This document shows positions 53,846 to 62,574 of a stretch of 64,000 nt of DNA, one piece after another. This stretch comes from CAVSRC01 sp963762605. GTDB lineage: Bacteria > Pseudomonadota > Alphaproteobacteria > Rhizobiales > Kaistiaceae. The stretch spans positions 1 to 64,000 of the forward strand of contig CAVXLJ010000006.1 in the NCBI GenBank assembly GCA_963762605.1, written 5' to 3'. Every line of letters starts with the position of its first letter. Within the stretch, counting starts at the first letter, position 1. Made by a program: the position numbers and the translations under genes. The notes under the pieces are model-generated. The model made no database searches and was not told where the DNA came from. It saw only the letters and a program-made list of their open reading frames with translations.

Positions 53846-53893
53846 CGCTTAGCTCAGGCTCCGCTCGCCATGGGCTGATACATCGGCCACAAA

Positions 53894-54024
53894 CTCCAAT
53901 CCCTCCCCGCAAGGGGAGGGGGGACCACGCGCAGCGTGGTGGGTGGGGAGGCGGCGGCGATCTGACCCCACCCGTCTCCTCGCTCCGCTCGGAGCCACCC
54001 TCCCCGTGCCGGGGAGGGATGGAG
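53894..54024. repeat. Palindromic repeat element (copy 2), inside the yej operon
   Basis: A 131-base element of nested inverted repeats: CCCTCCCC-GCAA-GGGGAGGGGGG, CCACGCGCAGCGTGG, then GTGGGTGGGG paired with CCCCACCC, CTCGCTCCGCTCGGAG, and CCCTCCCCGTGCCGGGGAGGG. It shares long blocks with 61725-61878 in the same orientation. It lies between the yejA and yejB genes and would form strong hairpins in the operon mRNA. No gene is seen in the gap. Confidence 0.8.
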
Positions 54025-54058
54025 TCCTGTCGCAATCGACACAGCACCCATCACCTGA

Positions 54059-55933
54059 TCACCCGCTGTAGCCGATCGCCGCCGCCTTGCCGGTGTCGAA
54101 CCACCACGTCGCTTCGGGCGTGAAGGCGTAGGGCGGCTTCTTTGCCGGCCAGCCGAAAATGTCCCAGTGGGCGACCCGGTGGACCGCCTGATACCAGCTC
54201 GGCGTGCCGTATTGCCCTGAACGCAGCACCCGGTCCACCGCCTTCAGGAGCGTGACCAGCTCGGCGCGGCTGGTGACCTGGGGAAGCTGGTCGAGCAGCC
54301 CGTCGATCGCCTTCGACTTGATGCCGGCATAGTTATGCGATCCCGGTTCACCGGCGGCTTTGGAACCGAAGAACTGGTTGAGGCCGTCGAGCGGTGTCGC
54401 GCCGAGCGTGAAGCGCGCCAGGATGGTGTCGAATTCGTAGTCGTTGAGGCGCGATTGATATTGCGCCGAATCCACCTGGCGGATGGTTGCGGTCACGCCG
54501 ATGCGCTTGAGGTTCTGCACCCACGGCGACAGCACCCGCTCGAAGACCGAGGCGTTGATCAGGAATTCGAAATCGAGCGCCTCGCCCTGGGCGTTGACCA
54601 GCTTATCGCCCTTCTGCGTCCAGCCCGCCGCCTTGAGCAGGTTGAACGCCTGTCTCAGCACCGTGCGATCGTTGCCCGAGCCGTCCGTCTTCGGCGGTAC
54701 ATAGACTTCGCCGAACACCTCCGCCGGCAGGTCGGCCTTGTAGGGCTCGAGCAGCTTCAGCTCGTCCGGCCCCGGCTTGCCCACGGCCATGAAGTCCGAG
54801 CCCTGGAAATAGGAGACCTCGCGCTCGTAGGCGCTGAAGAACAGGTTCTTGTTCGACCATTCGAAATCGAAGGCCAGGCCGATCGCCTGCCGCGTGCGCG
54901 GGTCGGCGAATTTTCCGCGCCGCGTATTGTAGAAGAAGTACTGGAAGTCCGGAATGGCTTCGGCCGGAAACTTCGTCTTCTTGACCTTGCCTTCGCTCAC
55001 CGCCGGAAAATTGTATCCGGTCGCCCAGGTCAGCGAGGTGAACTCTTCGCGATAGGTGATCAGGCCCTTCTGGAAGGCCTGGAAGGCGGCCTCTCGCTCC
55101 TGGAAGAAGTCGATGCGGATGACGTCGAAATTGCCTTGGCCAACATTCACCGGCAGGCTCTCGCCCCAATAATCCTTGACCCGCTCATATTCGATGAAGC
55201 GCCCCGCCGATTTGTTGCCGACCCTGTAGGCGCCCGCGCCCAGCGGTGCATCGAGCGAAGACGAATCGAAGGGCCGGTTCGCATAATAGGCCTTGGAGAA
55301 GATCGGCAGGCTGGCGATCGTGAAGATCGTCTGCCGCGTCTGCTTGCCGTCAAGCGTCACGATCACGGTGCGCGCGTCGCTGGCCTCCGCCTTCGCCATC
55401 GGCACGATCACCTGCGAGATGTCGGGATGCCCCTTCTCCTTGAGCAGCATCAGCGAGAAGGCGACGTCCTCGGCGGTCAGCGGCGAGCCGTCGTGGAAGC
55501 GCGGCTCGGAACGCAGGTGGAAGGTGAAGACATTGCCGTCGGCGGAGACGTCCACGGTCTCGGCGACGAGACCGTAATAGGAGTTCGGTTCGTCCTCCGC
55601 GCCTGCCATCAGCGTGTCGAACGTCATCTCCATGCGCGGCGGCGCGTCGCCCCTGAGCACGAACGAATTGAGCGTGTTGAAGGTCTGCGTTGACTGATTG
55701 TAGACCCAGTAGGAGGGCTGGAAGTTCATCCGCCCGCCCTTCGGCGCGCCGGCGTTGACGTAGTCGAAGTGCTTGAAATCAGCCGGATATTTCAGTTCGC
55801 CGAAGATCGACAGGCCGTGCAGGCCGGTCTTGCCGGCGGCCCAGGCCAAAGGCGGCAGCAACGGCGAAGCCAGCGCCGCGCCGCCGGCGGCCAGCACGCC
55901 GCGGCGGGTGAGGCCGCTCGGACGGCGCCTCAC
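54059..55933 (-). CDS. yejA: Peptide-binding protein, YejA type (second copy)
   Basis: A 624-residue exported solute-binding protein of the SBP_bac_5 class, YejA group. The N terminus has a twin-arginine-like signal, LTRRGVLAAGGAALASPLL, ending near AWA, unlike its upstream paralogue. KYPADFKHFDYVNAGAPKGG (about 52-71) begins the mature domain. Binds oligopeptides for the YejBEF transporter. GTG at 55933 overlaps the stop of the first copy. Frame upstream of this is shadow. Confidence 0.9.
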   Translation of the reverse strand: MRRRPSGLTRRGVLAAGGAALASPLLPPLAWAAGKTGLHGLSIFGELKYPADFKHFDYVNAGAPKGGRMNFQPSYWVYNQSTQTFNTLNSFVLRGDAPPRMEMTFDTLMAGAEDEPNSYYGLVAETVDVSADGNVFTFHLRSEPRFHDGSPLTAEDVAFSLMLLKEKGHPDISQVIVPMAKAEASDARTVIVTLDGKQTRQTIFTIASLPIFSKAYYANRPFDSSSLDAPLGAGAYRVGNKSAGRFIEYERVKDYWGESLPVNVGQGNFDVIRIDFFQEREAAFQAFQKGLITYREEFTSLTWATGYNFPAVSEGKVKKTKFPAEAIPDFQYFFYNTRRGKFADPRTRQAIGLAFDFEWSNKNLFFSAYEREVSYFQGSDFMAVGKPGPDELKLLEPYKADLPAEVFGEVYVPPKTDGSGNDRTVLRQAFNLLKAAGWTQKGDKLVNAQGEALDFEFLINASVFERVLSPWVQNLKRIGVTATIRQVDSAQYQSRLNDYEFDTILARFTLGATPLDGLNQFFGSKAAGEPGSHNYAGIKSKAIDGLLDQLPQVTSRAELVTLLKAVDRVLRSGQYGTPSWYQAVHRVAHWDIFGWPAKKPPYAFTPEATWWFDTGKAAAIGYSG

Positions 55934-57825
55934 TGCGCGCCTCCCGTCTTGGCCGCCTTGTCGGCGTCCCACCACCATGTGGTCGGGATGCCGAGGTCGA
56001 ACTTCAGCTTCTTGAAGTCGGGATGGCCGAAGCGGTCCCAATAGGCGATGCGGTCGGTCAGGCCGGCATAGCTCGGGATGACGTATTGCTCGGCCATCAT
56101 CACCCGGTCGAGCGCATGCACCGCCGCCACCTGGCTCTCGCGGTCCTTGGCGTAGATGATGCGGTTGATGATCGCGTCGACCGCCGGGTCCTTGATGCCG
56201 GCATAGTTCTGCGAAGCCGGGCTGTCGGCCGCCTGCGAGCCCCAATAGCCCAGCTGCTCGTTGCCGGGCGAATTGGATTGGGTCCAGGCGTAATAGACCA
56301 TGTCGAAATCGCGTGAACGCAAGCGCGTGATGAACTGGCTGGAATCGACTTCGCGCAGCGTGAGCTTGATGCCGATGCGCGCCAGCGACTGCTGGTAGGC
56401 CAGCGCCACGGGCTCGATCGTCGCCCCGTCGAGCAGCAGCTCGATCGTCACCGGCTTGCCGTCCTTGCCCACCAGCGTGTTGCCCTGCAGCGTGTAGCCC
56501 GCCTGCTTCAGCAGATCGAAGGCTTGGCGGAGATTGGCACGCACCTTCTCCGCATCGCCGCCCACCGGATTTTCATAAGGCTTGGTGAAGACATCGGGCG
56601 GCACTTCGTCCTTCACCGTGTTGAGGATGTCGAGCTCCTTGCCGGTGGGCAGGCCGCTCGCCGCCAGCGGCAGGCCGAAGAAGAACGAATCGATGCGCTG
56701 GTACTGGTCGTAGAAGATCGTCTTGTTGAGCGTCTCGAAGTCGAAGGCGTCGTTGAGCGCCTGGCGCACCCGCCGGTCCTGGAAGAACGGCCGGCGCAGG
56801 TTGGGCACGAAGCCCACCATGATGCCCGATACCTGGTCGAGCTTGACCTCTTCCTTGTGCACCTTGCCGGCCTTGAGTGCCGGGAAGTCGTAGGCCGTCG
56901 CCCAGCGCTTGGCCGCGTTCTCCCACCAGTAGTCGAAGTCGTCGGCCTTGAACGCCTCGAACTCGACGTTGAGGTCGCGATAATATTCGAAGCTGATCTT
57001 GTCGAAGTTGTTGCTGCCGATATTGACGTTGAGGTCCTTGCCCCAGAAGTCCGGCACGCGCTCATAGGTGATCGAGCGGCCCGCCTCCACGTCGGCGATG
57101 CGGTAGGGGCCGGAGCCCAGCGTCGGCTCGAGCGTCCCCTTGCTGATGTCGCGCTGCTTGCCGTTGGCGTCGGTGCCCTGCCACCAGTGTTTGGGCAGAA
57201 TCGTGAGTTGGCCAACGATGTTTGGCAGCTCGTGATTGCCCTTGAGGTCGAAGATGAAGGTCACCTGGTCGGGCGCCGTCACTTCGGCCTTCTTCACATG
57301 CTGATAGTAGTAGCGCTGGTTCTGGTTGAGCTTCACCGTTTCGTCGAACGACCACACCACGTCGTCCGGCGTGATCGGCTGCCCGTCCTGCCAGCGCGCC
57401 TTGGGGTTGATGCGGTAGGTGACGTAGGAGAAGTCGGCCGGAAACCGGACCGCATCGGCGATCTCGCCATATTCGGCGGAGATGTCGAGCTCGTCGAGTG
57501 CCGGCGTCATCAGCGACTCGTAGATGAGTCCAAGACCGTTGGCAGGGACGCCCCGGTCGAGAATCGGGTTGAGCGTGTCGTAGGTCTGGCTGTAGCTCGG
57601 CATCCGGATCGCGCCGCCCTTCGGCGCGTCCGGGTTGACGTAGTTGAAATGCTTGAAATCCGCCGGATAGCCGGGCTGTCCGATCAGGCTGATCGCGTGT
57701 TGCCACGGCCCCGGTGGTGGCAGCCCGTCGGGGCCCTGCTGGGCACTGGCATCTTGCGCGGAAGCGCCGGCTGCGCTCGCCGCAAGAATGGCAAGCGCCG
57801 CGATGGCCGTCGAAATCCTCATCAT
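55930..57825 (-). CDS. Peptide-binding protein, YejA type (first copy)
   Basis: A 631-residue exported SBP_bac_5 protein, first gene of the operon. The signal peptide (about 1-23) is of the Sec type. The mature start ISLIGQPGYPADFKHFNYVNPDAPKGG is closely like the second copy, so the two are tandem paralogues. Typical blocks WQDGQPITPDDVVWSF and NYAGIKDPAVD are present. Two binding proteins may widen the peptide range. A promoter should lie in 57826-57972, though I could not fix it. Confidence 0.9.
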   Translation of the reverse strand: MMRISTAIAALAILAASAAGASAQDASAQQGPDGLPPPGPWQHAISLIGQPGYPADFKHFNYVNPDAPKGGAIRMPSYSQTYDTLNPILDRGVPANGLGLIYESLMTPALDELDISAEYGEIADAVRFPADFSYVTYRINPKARWQDGQPITPDDVVWSFDETVKLNQNQRYYYQHVKKAEVTAPDQVTFIFDLKGNHELPNIVGQLTILPKHWWQGTDANGKQRDISKGTLEPTLGSGPYRIADVEAGRSITYERVPDFWGKDLNVNIGSNNFDKISFEYYRDLNVEFEAFKADDFDYWWENAAKRWATAYDFPALKAGKVHKEEVKLDQVSGIMVGFVPNLRRPFFQDRRVRQALNDAFDFETLNKTIFYDQYQRIDSFFFGLPLAASGLPTGKELDILNTVKDEVPPDVFTKPYENPVGGDAEKVRANLRQAFDLLKQAGYTLQGNTLVGKDGKPVTIELLLDGATIEPVALAYQQSLARIGIKLTLREVDSSQFITRLRSRDFDMVYYAWTQSNSPGNEQLGYWGSQAADSPASQNYAGIKDPAVDAIINRIIYAKDRESQVAAVHALDRVMMAEQYVIPSYAGLTDRIAYWDRFGHPDFKKLKFDLGIPTTWWWDADKAAKTGGAQ

Positions 57826-57972
57826 GCGGCAGTGGCTCTCCGTGGCCCGGCCCTCATTTCACGCCATTAAGGCCGGTCGGAGAGACAAACACCAGCCCGC
57901 CGGCCAATTTATGACCGAAATTTAACGCCGCCCCGGTGCCGGCGGCTGGCCGCCGGCATGCAACTGCCCGTG

Positions 57973-59271
57973 CTACTGCGCGGTCGCCGGAGCCGGCGCT
58001 GTCGTCCCGCTGTCGGCCGGCGCTGCCGGAGCCGCAGGGGCTGGCGCGGTCGCGCTGCCGTCCGCCGGAGCGGCGGGAGCAGGCGTCGCACCAGCGGGAG
58101 CAGGCGTCGAACCGGCAGGAGCAGGCGTTGCACCGGTGGGAGCCGGCGTCGCCGCCCCGCTGTCGGCCGGTGCTGTCGAAGGCGTCGCACCGCCGGCCGG
58201 GGCAGGCGCTGCAGCGCCGCCGGCGGCGGGCGCCGCGGGCTTGGCCGCATCCGTGGCCGGCAACGGCGCCGGCGTGTCGGCGAGCGTCCTCAGATAGGCG
58301 ACAACGTCCGCCCGCTCCTGCTCCTTCGGGATGCCGGCGAAGGTCATCTTGGTGCCGGGAATGAACTCCCGCGGATTGGTCAGGAAATGGTTGAGGTTGT
58401 CATAGGTCCAGGTGAAGCCGGTCTTGCCCTTGTCCTGGAACGCCTGGGAATAGTCGTAGCCGGTTTCCGGGCGGATGATCGGCGTGCCGACGACGCCGTA
58501 GAGATTGGGTCCGACCTTGTTCGGCTGGCCCTTTTCCAGCGTATGGCAGGCCAGGCACTTCCGCGCCGTCTCCTCGCCTTTCTTGACGTTTGCCGTCTTC
58601 ACCTCGTCGACGAACGACACCGCCGTCGCGCCACCGCCACCACCGGCTGCCGGTGCCTCGGCGGCCTTGCCGGCGGCGCCGCCTGCTGCGGGCGCCGCGG
58701 CGGCATTTTTGGCCGGCGCGGCGGGTAGCGGCACCGGATTGTCGGAAAGCGTCCGCAGATAGGCGATCACGTCGGCGCGCTCGTCCGGCTTCTTGATGCC
58801 GGCGAACGACATCGCCGTCCCCTGGATATAGCCGCGCGGGTCGGTCAGGAAGCTGTCGAGGTGCTCGAAGGTCCAGGTGAAGCCTTCCTTGGTCTTGTCC
58901 TGGAAGGCCGAGGAATATTTGAAGCCATTGTCGGGATGGATGATCGGCGAGCCGACCACATTGTAGAGATTGGGGCCGACCTTGTTCGGCTGGCCCTTTT
59001 CCAGCGTATGGCAGGCCAGACACTTTTTCGCCGCCGCCTCGCCCTTCTTGGGGTCCGCCGTCTGCAGGCGCTGGGCGATCGAGGCGACCTGTTGGCTGCC
59101 GCCGGTGGCGCCGCCGGTTCCGCTGCTCGGTTCGCTCACCGCGATCACATAGCCGGGCTTGGCCGGTTCGGCGGGCGTGTAGATGGCCTCCGAAATGATG
59201 CTCACGGCCATGACGCCGAGGCCGGTGGCGAGAACCGCACCGGCGATCTTGTTGAGTTCGAAAGAGTCCAT
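57973..59271 (-). CDS. cycM: Membrane-anchored dihaem cytochrome c with duplicated domain (CycM-like)
   Basis: A 432-residue protein. It starts MDSFELNKIAGAVLATGLGV, the usual CycM anchor, then has two class I cytochrome c domains: haem motif C84-L-A-C87-H88 with axial M154 (GTAMSFAGI), and C239-L-A-C242-H243 with M309 (GTKMTFAGI). The tail (about 335-432) is Ala/Pro/Thr-rich repeats. A typical CycM is about 180-200 residues with one haem. It carries electrons in the periplasm, probably to a cytochrome oxidase. Upstream in-frame ATG at 59292 is less likely by family start. Confidence 0.9.
   Translation of the reverse strand: MDSFELNKIAGAVLATGLGVMAVSIISEAIYTPAEPAKPGYVIAVSEPSSGTGGATGGSQQVASIAQRLQTADPKKGEAAAKKCLACHTLEKGQPNKVGPNLYNVVGSPIIHPDNGFKYSSAFQDKTKEGFTWTFEHLDSFLTDPRGYIQGTAMSFAGIKKPDERADVIAYLRTLSDNPVPLPAAPAKNAAAAPAAGGAAGKAAEAPAAGGGGGATAVSFVDEVKTANVKKGEETARKCLACHTLEKGQPNKVGPNLYGVVGTPIIRPETGYDYSQAFQDKGKTGFTWTYDNLNHFLTNPREFIPGTKMTFAGIPKEQERADVVAYLRTLADTPAPLPATDAAKPAAPAAGGAAAPAPAGGATPSTAPADSGAATPAPTGATPAPAGSTPAPAGATPAPAAPADGSATAPAPAAPAAPADSGTTAPAPATAQ
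58511..59019 (-). repeat. Recent internal duplication in the cytochrome gene
   Basis: A 44-base run around the haem-binding codons is identical in both halves (58511-58554 and 58976-59019). The corresponding protein blocks around CLACHTLEKGQPNKVGPNLY are identical. This indicates recent duplication or gene conversion of one domain. The span covers both copies. Confidence 0.75.
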
Positions 59272-59503
59272 CTTCAACCCGCTCCGCAGCATGGTCCCTG
59301 GACGGTCGGCCGCGGGCTCCGGCGGCCGGGATCATGCAGACATCCCCCAAGGTACGGGCATCTGGAATCGTTCCAGCCACCCCGCAGGCGCGGAAACTAC
59401 AAGCTTTCCGCCGCTTGAGGCAACACGTATAAGCCGGCGGGGTTGAGACTAATTGTCGTCCTGATTCCGCGTCCGTTTCTGCCGTTTTGCCGGGATTCCG
59501 CCC

Positions 59504-60247
59504 GTGACCGAGCGTGCCATCGTCCTCATTCCCGCCCGCATGGCCTCCACCCGCCTGCCGGGAAAGCCCCTTGTCGATATCCACGGCCACCCGATGATCG
59601 TCCACGTCTGGCGCCGCGCGGTCGAGGCCGGTCTCGGCCGGGTGGTCGTCGCCACCGACGACATCGCCATCGCCAGCGTCATCGAGCTTGCCGGCGGCGA
59701 GGCGGTGATGACCCGCGCCGATCATGTCAACGGCACCCAGCGCATCCACGAGGCGTTGCACATCATCGGCTCCGACGAGGAGATCGTCGTCAACCTGCAG
59801 GGCGACCTGCCGACCGTGACGCCGGCCACCGTCCAGGCGGCGCTGGCGCCGCTGGCGCTGGCCGAGGTCGATATCGGCACCATCTGCGCCGTCATCACGC
59901 GCGAGGCGGAGAAGACCGACCCCAATGTCGTCAAGGTGGTCGGCAGCCCGCTGACTCTGGCCGAGGAGGATGCCGGCATCCTGCGCGCGCTCTATTTCAC
60001 GCGCGCCACCGCCCCCTCGGGGCCGGGGCCGCTCTATCACCACATCGGGCTTTACGCCTATCGCCGCGCGGCCCTTGAGCGTTACGTCACCCTGCCGCCG
60101 ACCCCGCTGGAGAGGCGCGAACGGCTGGAGCAGCTGCGCGCGCTGGAGCATGGGCTGCGCATCGACGTCGCCATCGTCGATGCCGTGCCGCTCGGTGTCG
60201 ACACCCCCGCCGACCTCGAGCGGGCGCGCGAACTGATGAAGCCCTAG
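59504..60247 (+). CDS. kdsB: 3-deoxy-manno-octulosonate cytidylyltransferase
   Basis: A 247-residue enzyme making CMP-KDO from CTP and KDO for lipopolysaccharide core. The N-terminal motif IPARMASTRLPGKPL (about 8-22) binds CTP, and VVATDD and NLQGDLP (about 100-106) follow the family pattern. It starts at a GTG. The pair kdsB and pheA beside a CycM-like gene is common in Rhizobiales. Confidence 0.96.
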   Translation: MTERAIVLIPARMASTRLPGKPLVDIHGHPMIVHVWRRAVEAGLGRVVVATDDIAIASVIELAGGEAVMTRADHVNGTQRIHEALHIIGSDEEIVVNLQGDLPTVTPATVQAALAPLALAEVDIGTICAVITREAEKTDPNVVKVVGSPLTLAEEDAGILRALYFTRATAPSGPGPLYHHIGLYAYRRAALERYVTLPPTPLERRERLEQLRALEHGLRIDVAIVDAVPLGVDTPADLERARELMKP

Positions 60248-60251
60248 CGTT

Positions 60252-60296
60252 CCCCGGACGCGGTGCATCGTGAAACGGTGCACCGCAGATCCGGGG
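60252..60296. repeat. Hairpin element downstream of kdsB (arm 1)
   Basis: CCCCGGA-CGCGGTGCA ... TGCACCGCAGA-TCCGGGG, an imperfect hairpin starting 5 bases after kdsB. May end kdsB transcription. Confidence 0.6.
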
Positions 60297-60312
60297 TCTA
60301 TTCCGCTCGTGG

Positions 60313-60360
60313 GTCCCGGTTCAGCAGTGCATCACTTGCGTGCTGCACTGCGCCCGGGAC
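60313..60360. repeat. Hairpin element between kdsB and pheA (arm 2)
   Basis: GTCCCGG-TTCAGCAGTGCA ... TGCTGCACTGCG-CCCGGGAC. Sits 16 bases after arm 1 and resembles short GTCCCGG palindromes found in rhizobial spacers. Confidence 0.6.
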
Positions 60361-60429
60361 ACGGCAGACAAAGCTTCCCGTTTCCTTGCCCTTGCGCTAA
60401 GCCACGGCCCACGAAAAGGGGTGCGCGTG

Positions 60430-61278
60430 ATGTCCAATCCGAAAACGGTCGTTTTCCAGGGCGAGCCCGGTGCCAATTCCGAGGTCGCTGCCCGCGAGGT
60501 CTTTCCCAAGGCGCAAGCCGTTCCCTGCCCGACGTTTGAGGATTGCTTCGCCGCGGTCGAGAAGGGCACGGCCGATCTCGCCATGATCCCGATCGAGAAT
60601 TCGGTCGCCGGCCGCGTCGCCGATATTCACCACCTGCTGCCCAATTCGCGGCTGCACATCATCGGCGAGCACTTTCTGCCCATCCGCTTCCAGCTGATGG
60701 CGCCCGCCGGCGCCACGCTGAAATCGATCAAGACCGTCCACAGCCACATCCACGCGCTCGGCCAGTGCCGCAACGTCATCCGCCAGCACCGCTGGAAGAC
60801 GGTCGTCTCCGGCGATACCGCCGGTGCGGCGCGCGAGGTCGCCGAAGCTGGCGACATCACGCAAGCGGCGCTCGCTCCGGCCATGGCGGCCGAGATCTAC
60901 GTCCTCGACATCCTCAAGGAGAATGTCGAGGACGCCGCCCACAACACAACGCGCTTCGTCATCCTGTCCAAGGACGATGAGCGCGCCAGCCGCGGCAAGG
61001 GCAAGGTCATCACCACCTTCGTCTTCCGCGTGAGGAACGTTCCGGCCGCGCTCTACAAGGCGATGGGCGGCTTCGCCACCAACGGCGTCAACATGACCAA
61101 GCTGGAGAGCTACCAGTTGGACGGCAAGTTCTTCGCCACCCAGTTCTACGCCGATGTCGAAGGCCACCCGGACGACCGCCCGCTGGCGCTCGCCCTGGAG
61201 GAGCTCGACTTCTTCTCCGCCCACGTCCGCATCTTCGGCGTCTACCCGGCCAGCCCCTTGCGCGAGGGGCTGGAGTAG
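60430..61278 (+). CDS. pheA: Prephenate dehydratase
   Basis: A 282-residue enzyme converting prephenate to phenylpyruvate for phenylalanine synthesis. The catalytic domain (about 1-185) starts VVFQGEPGANSEVAA and has NTTRFVIL near 180, with the Thr-Arg-Phe motif. The C-terminal ACT domain (about 200-280) holds GGFATNGVNMTKLESY (feedback site). No chorismate mutase domain is fused. ATG at 60430 follows AAAAGGGG. The HNH gene follows by 10 bases. Confidence 0.96.
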   Translation: MSNPKTVVFQGEPGANSEVAAREVFPKAQAVPCPTFEDCFAAVEKGTADLAMIPIENSVAGRVADIHHLLPNSRLHIIGEHFLPIRFQLMAPAGATLKSIKTVHSHIHALGQCRNVIRQHRWKTVVSGDTAGAAREVAEAGDITQAALAPAMAAEIYVLDILKENVEDAAHNTTRFVILSKDDERASRGKGKVITTFVFRVRNVPAALYKAMGGFATNGVNMTKLESYQLDGKFFATQFYADVEGHPDDRPLALALEELDFFSAHVRIFGVYPASPLREGLE

Positions 61279-61288
61279 GGGGGCGCAA

Positions 61289-61600
61289 TTGCGCCAGGAG
61301 TTTTCCCGGGCAACCCAGCAGAAGGCGCTGGAGCGACAGAAGAATCTTTGTGCCTCCTGCGGGACTCCGATTCACGCGGTTGGTGAAGCCGGCCGAGCGC
61401 AACACAGGTTTGGCGAAAGCGCCCAAGCGCATCACATCGTGCACGCGAAGTTCGGCGGGTCGAACGAGTTGGACAATTGCGTCGTTCTCTGCGAGGCGTG
61501 CCATTACAGCGCGCACGAAGGCGGCAACTACCGCTTTGGAACGGTGATCGGCACGCAGAGCGATTTCCCATACTTCGACGGCGGCTCTGGCGATCCGTAG
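61289..61600 (+). CDS. HNH-endonuclease-like small protein
   Basis: A 103-residue protein read from a TTG at 61289 with GGGGGG upstream. Core: LCASCGTPI (about 19-27), then HHIVHAKFGGSNELDNCVVLCEACHYSAHEG (about 47-77). The two CxxC pairs and the His-Asn-His layout fit a zinc-stabilised HNH nuclease. It resembles nuclease domains found in toxins; no immunity gene is seen. It lies 10 bases after pheA. A longer frame starts inside pheA. Function unknown. Confidence 0.72.
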   Translation: MRQEFSRATQQKALERQKNLCASCGTPIHAVGEAGRAQHRFGESAQAHHIVHAKFGGSNELDNCVVLCEACHYSAHEGGNYRFGTVIGTQSDFPYFDGGSGDP

Positions 61601-61616
61601 GCCCAATTCTCCCGTC

Positions 61617-61636
61617 GTCCCGGCGAAAGCCGGGAC
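61617..61636. repeat. Short palindrome GTCCCGGC-GAAA-GCCGGGAC
   Basis: An 8-base stem with GAAA loop, 16 bases after the HNH stop. ACCCAGTA (61635-61642) also pairs with TACTGGGT (61682-61689). It may act as a terminator or repeat. Confidence 0.65.
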
Positions 61637-61724
61637 CCAGTACTCACGAACGCTTGTGCCTCAATCGCCAACGATTGCGGTTACTGGGTGCCCGCTCGGG
61701 GGCCGGGTGAGCCGGTGCCGCTTG

Positions 61725-61878
61725 CTCCATCCCTCCACCGCGCGAGCGCGGGGAGGGGGGACCATGCGAGCCGCAGGCGAAGCATGGTGGGTGGGGGCGA
61801 CCCGGACGCGCGAAAAGACACCCCACCCGTCTCCTCGCTGCGCGCGGAGCCACCCGCCCCGGAACGGGGAGGGATTGG
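61725..61878. repeat. Palindromic repeat element (copy 3)
   Basis: A 154-base element of the same family as 53894-54024: CTCCATCCCTCC, GGGGAGGGGGGACCATGC, GCATGGTGGGTGGGG, CCCCACCCGTCTCCTCGC, and CCCCGGAACGGGG-AGGG. The 388-base gap 61601-61988 holds this and the short hairpin before it; I see no gene in it. Confidence 0.8.
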
Positions 61879-61988
61879 TGCTTGCGCTGGCTCCGTGCTG
61901 CTGCCCGAAAAATATCTATCCCCGGTGCCCGAACCCCATGAGATGATGCGCTCATCCTCGCTCGACAGAGGGGCGTCTACCGGGGGCG

Positions 61989-62558
61989 TCACTTTGTTGG
62001 GCTGGCGCCGACCTCGGTCACCACCAGTTGGGCGGTGACGAAATCGGCGTGGTGGCTCACCAGCACGGTCGCCCAGGTCTCGCTGCCATCCGCGCCGCTC
62101 TTGTGGCCGACCAGATAGTGGTACCGCAGGCCATCGACCCACATCTTCGGCAGGAACAGAACGTCCAGCCCCTGGCTGAAGGAGAGGCGCCCGCAGAGGT
62201 CGGCGTCGCAGGCGAACACCTTCCCGAATCCGGCGCCGGTGAGCTCGCTCTCGAAGGCGCTCATCACCTGCTGCATGGCGTAGCCGTGGGCGATGCGGTA
62301 GGCGATGCGTGTCACGCGGCCCTGCGGCCGCCGGTCGCCGGTCGCGTCGCCCAGCACGAAGGGCGCGATCTGCAGGCGTGTGGCGTCGTGGTCCCTGGTG
62401 TCGTAGCCGGTGATGATGCTGTCGGCGAAGCGTTCGATCCCGGGATAGTCGCGCGATCCCGGAACGTCGCCGTCGGCGGCCGCGGCCCGGGCGATGCCGG
62501 CCAGCACCGCCAGTGCCGAGAGCATGACGGAGACCAGCATGGCAATCGGTCGTCGCAT
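61989..62558 (-). CDS. Exported DUF4892-like protein
   Basis: A 189-residue exported protein. A signal peptide (about 1-27) is followed by DYPGIERFADSIITGYDTRD and ends with LRYHYLVGHKSGADGSETWATVLVSHH. The layout, one pair of Cys in FACDADLCGRLSF and the end strand VTAQLVVTEVG recall DUF4892/OmpA-associated domains, but I am not certain of the family. ATG at 62558 has GGAGAGG upstream. Role unknown, probably periplasmic. Confidence 0.7.
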   Translation of the reverse strand: MRRPIAMLVSVMLSALAVLAGIARAAAADGDVPGSRDYPGIERFADSIITGYDTRDHDATRLQIAPFVLGDATGDRRPQGRVTRIAYRIAHGYAMQQVMSAFESELTGAGFGKVFACDADLCGRLSFSQGLDVLFLPKMWVDGLRYHYLVGHKSGADGSETWATVLVSHHADFVTAQLVVTEVGASPTK

Positions 62559-62574
62559 CGCTCGGCCTCTCCTT

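Noticed and set aside
61681..62142. Minus-strand frame of 153 codons over the repeat
   Set aside because: It is made of palindromic repeat sequence and antisense of the exported-protein gene; no family similarity is seen.
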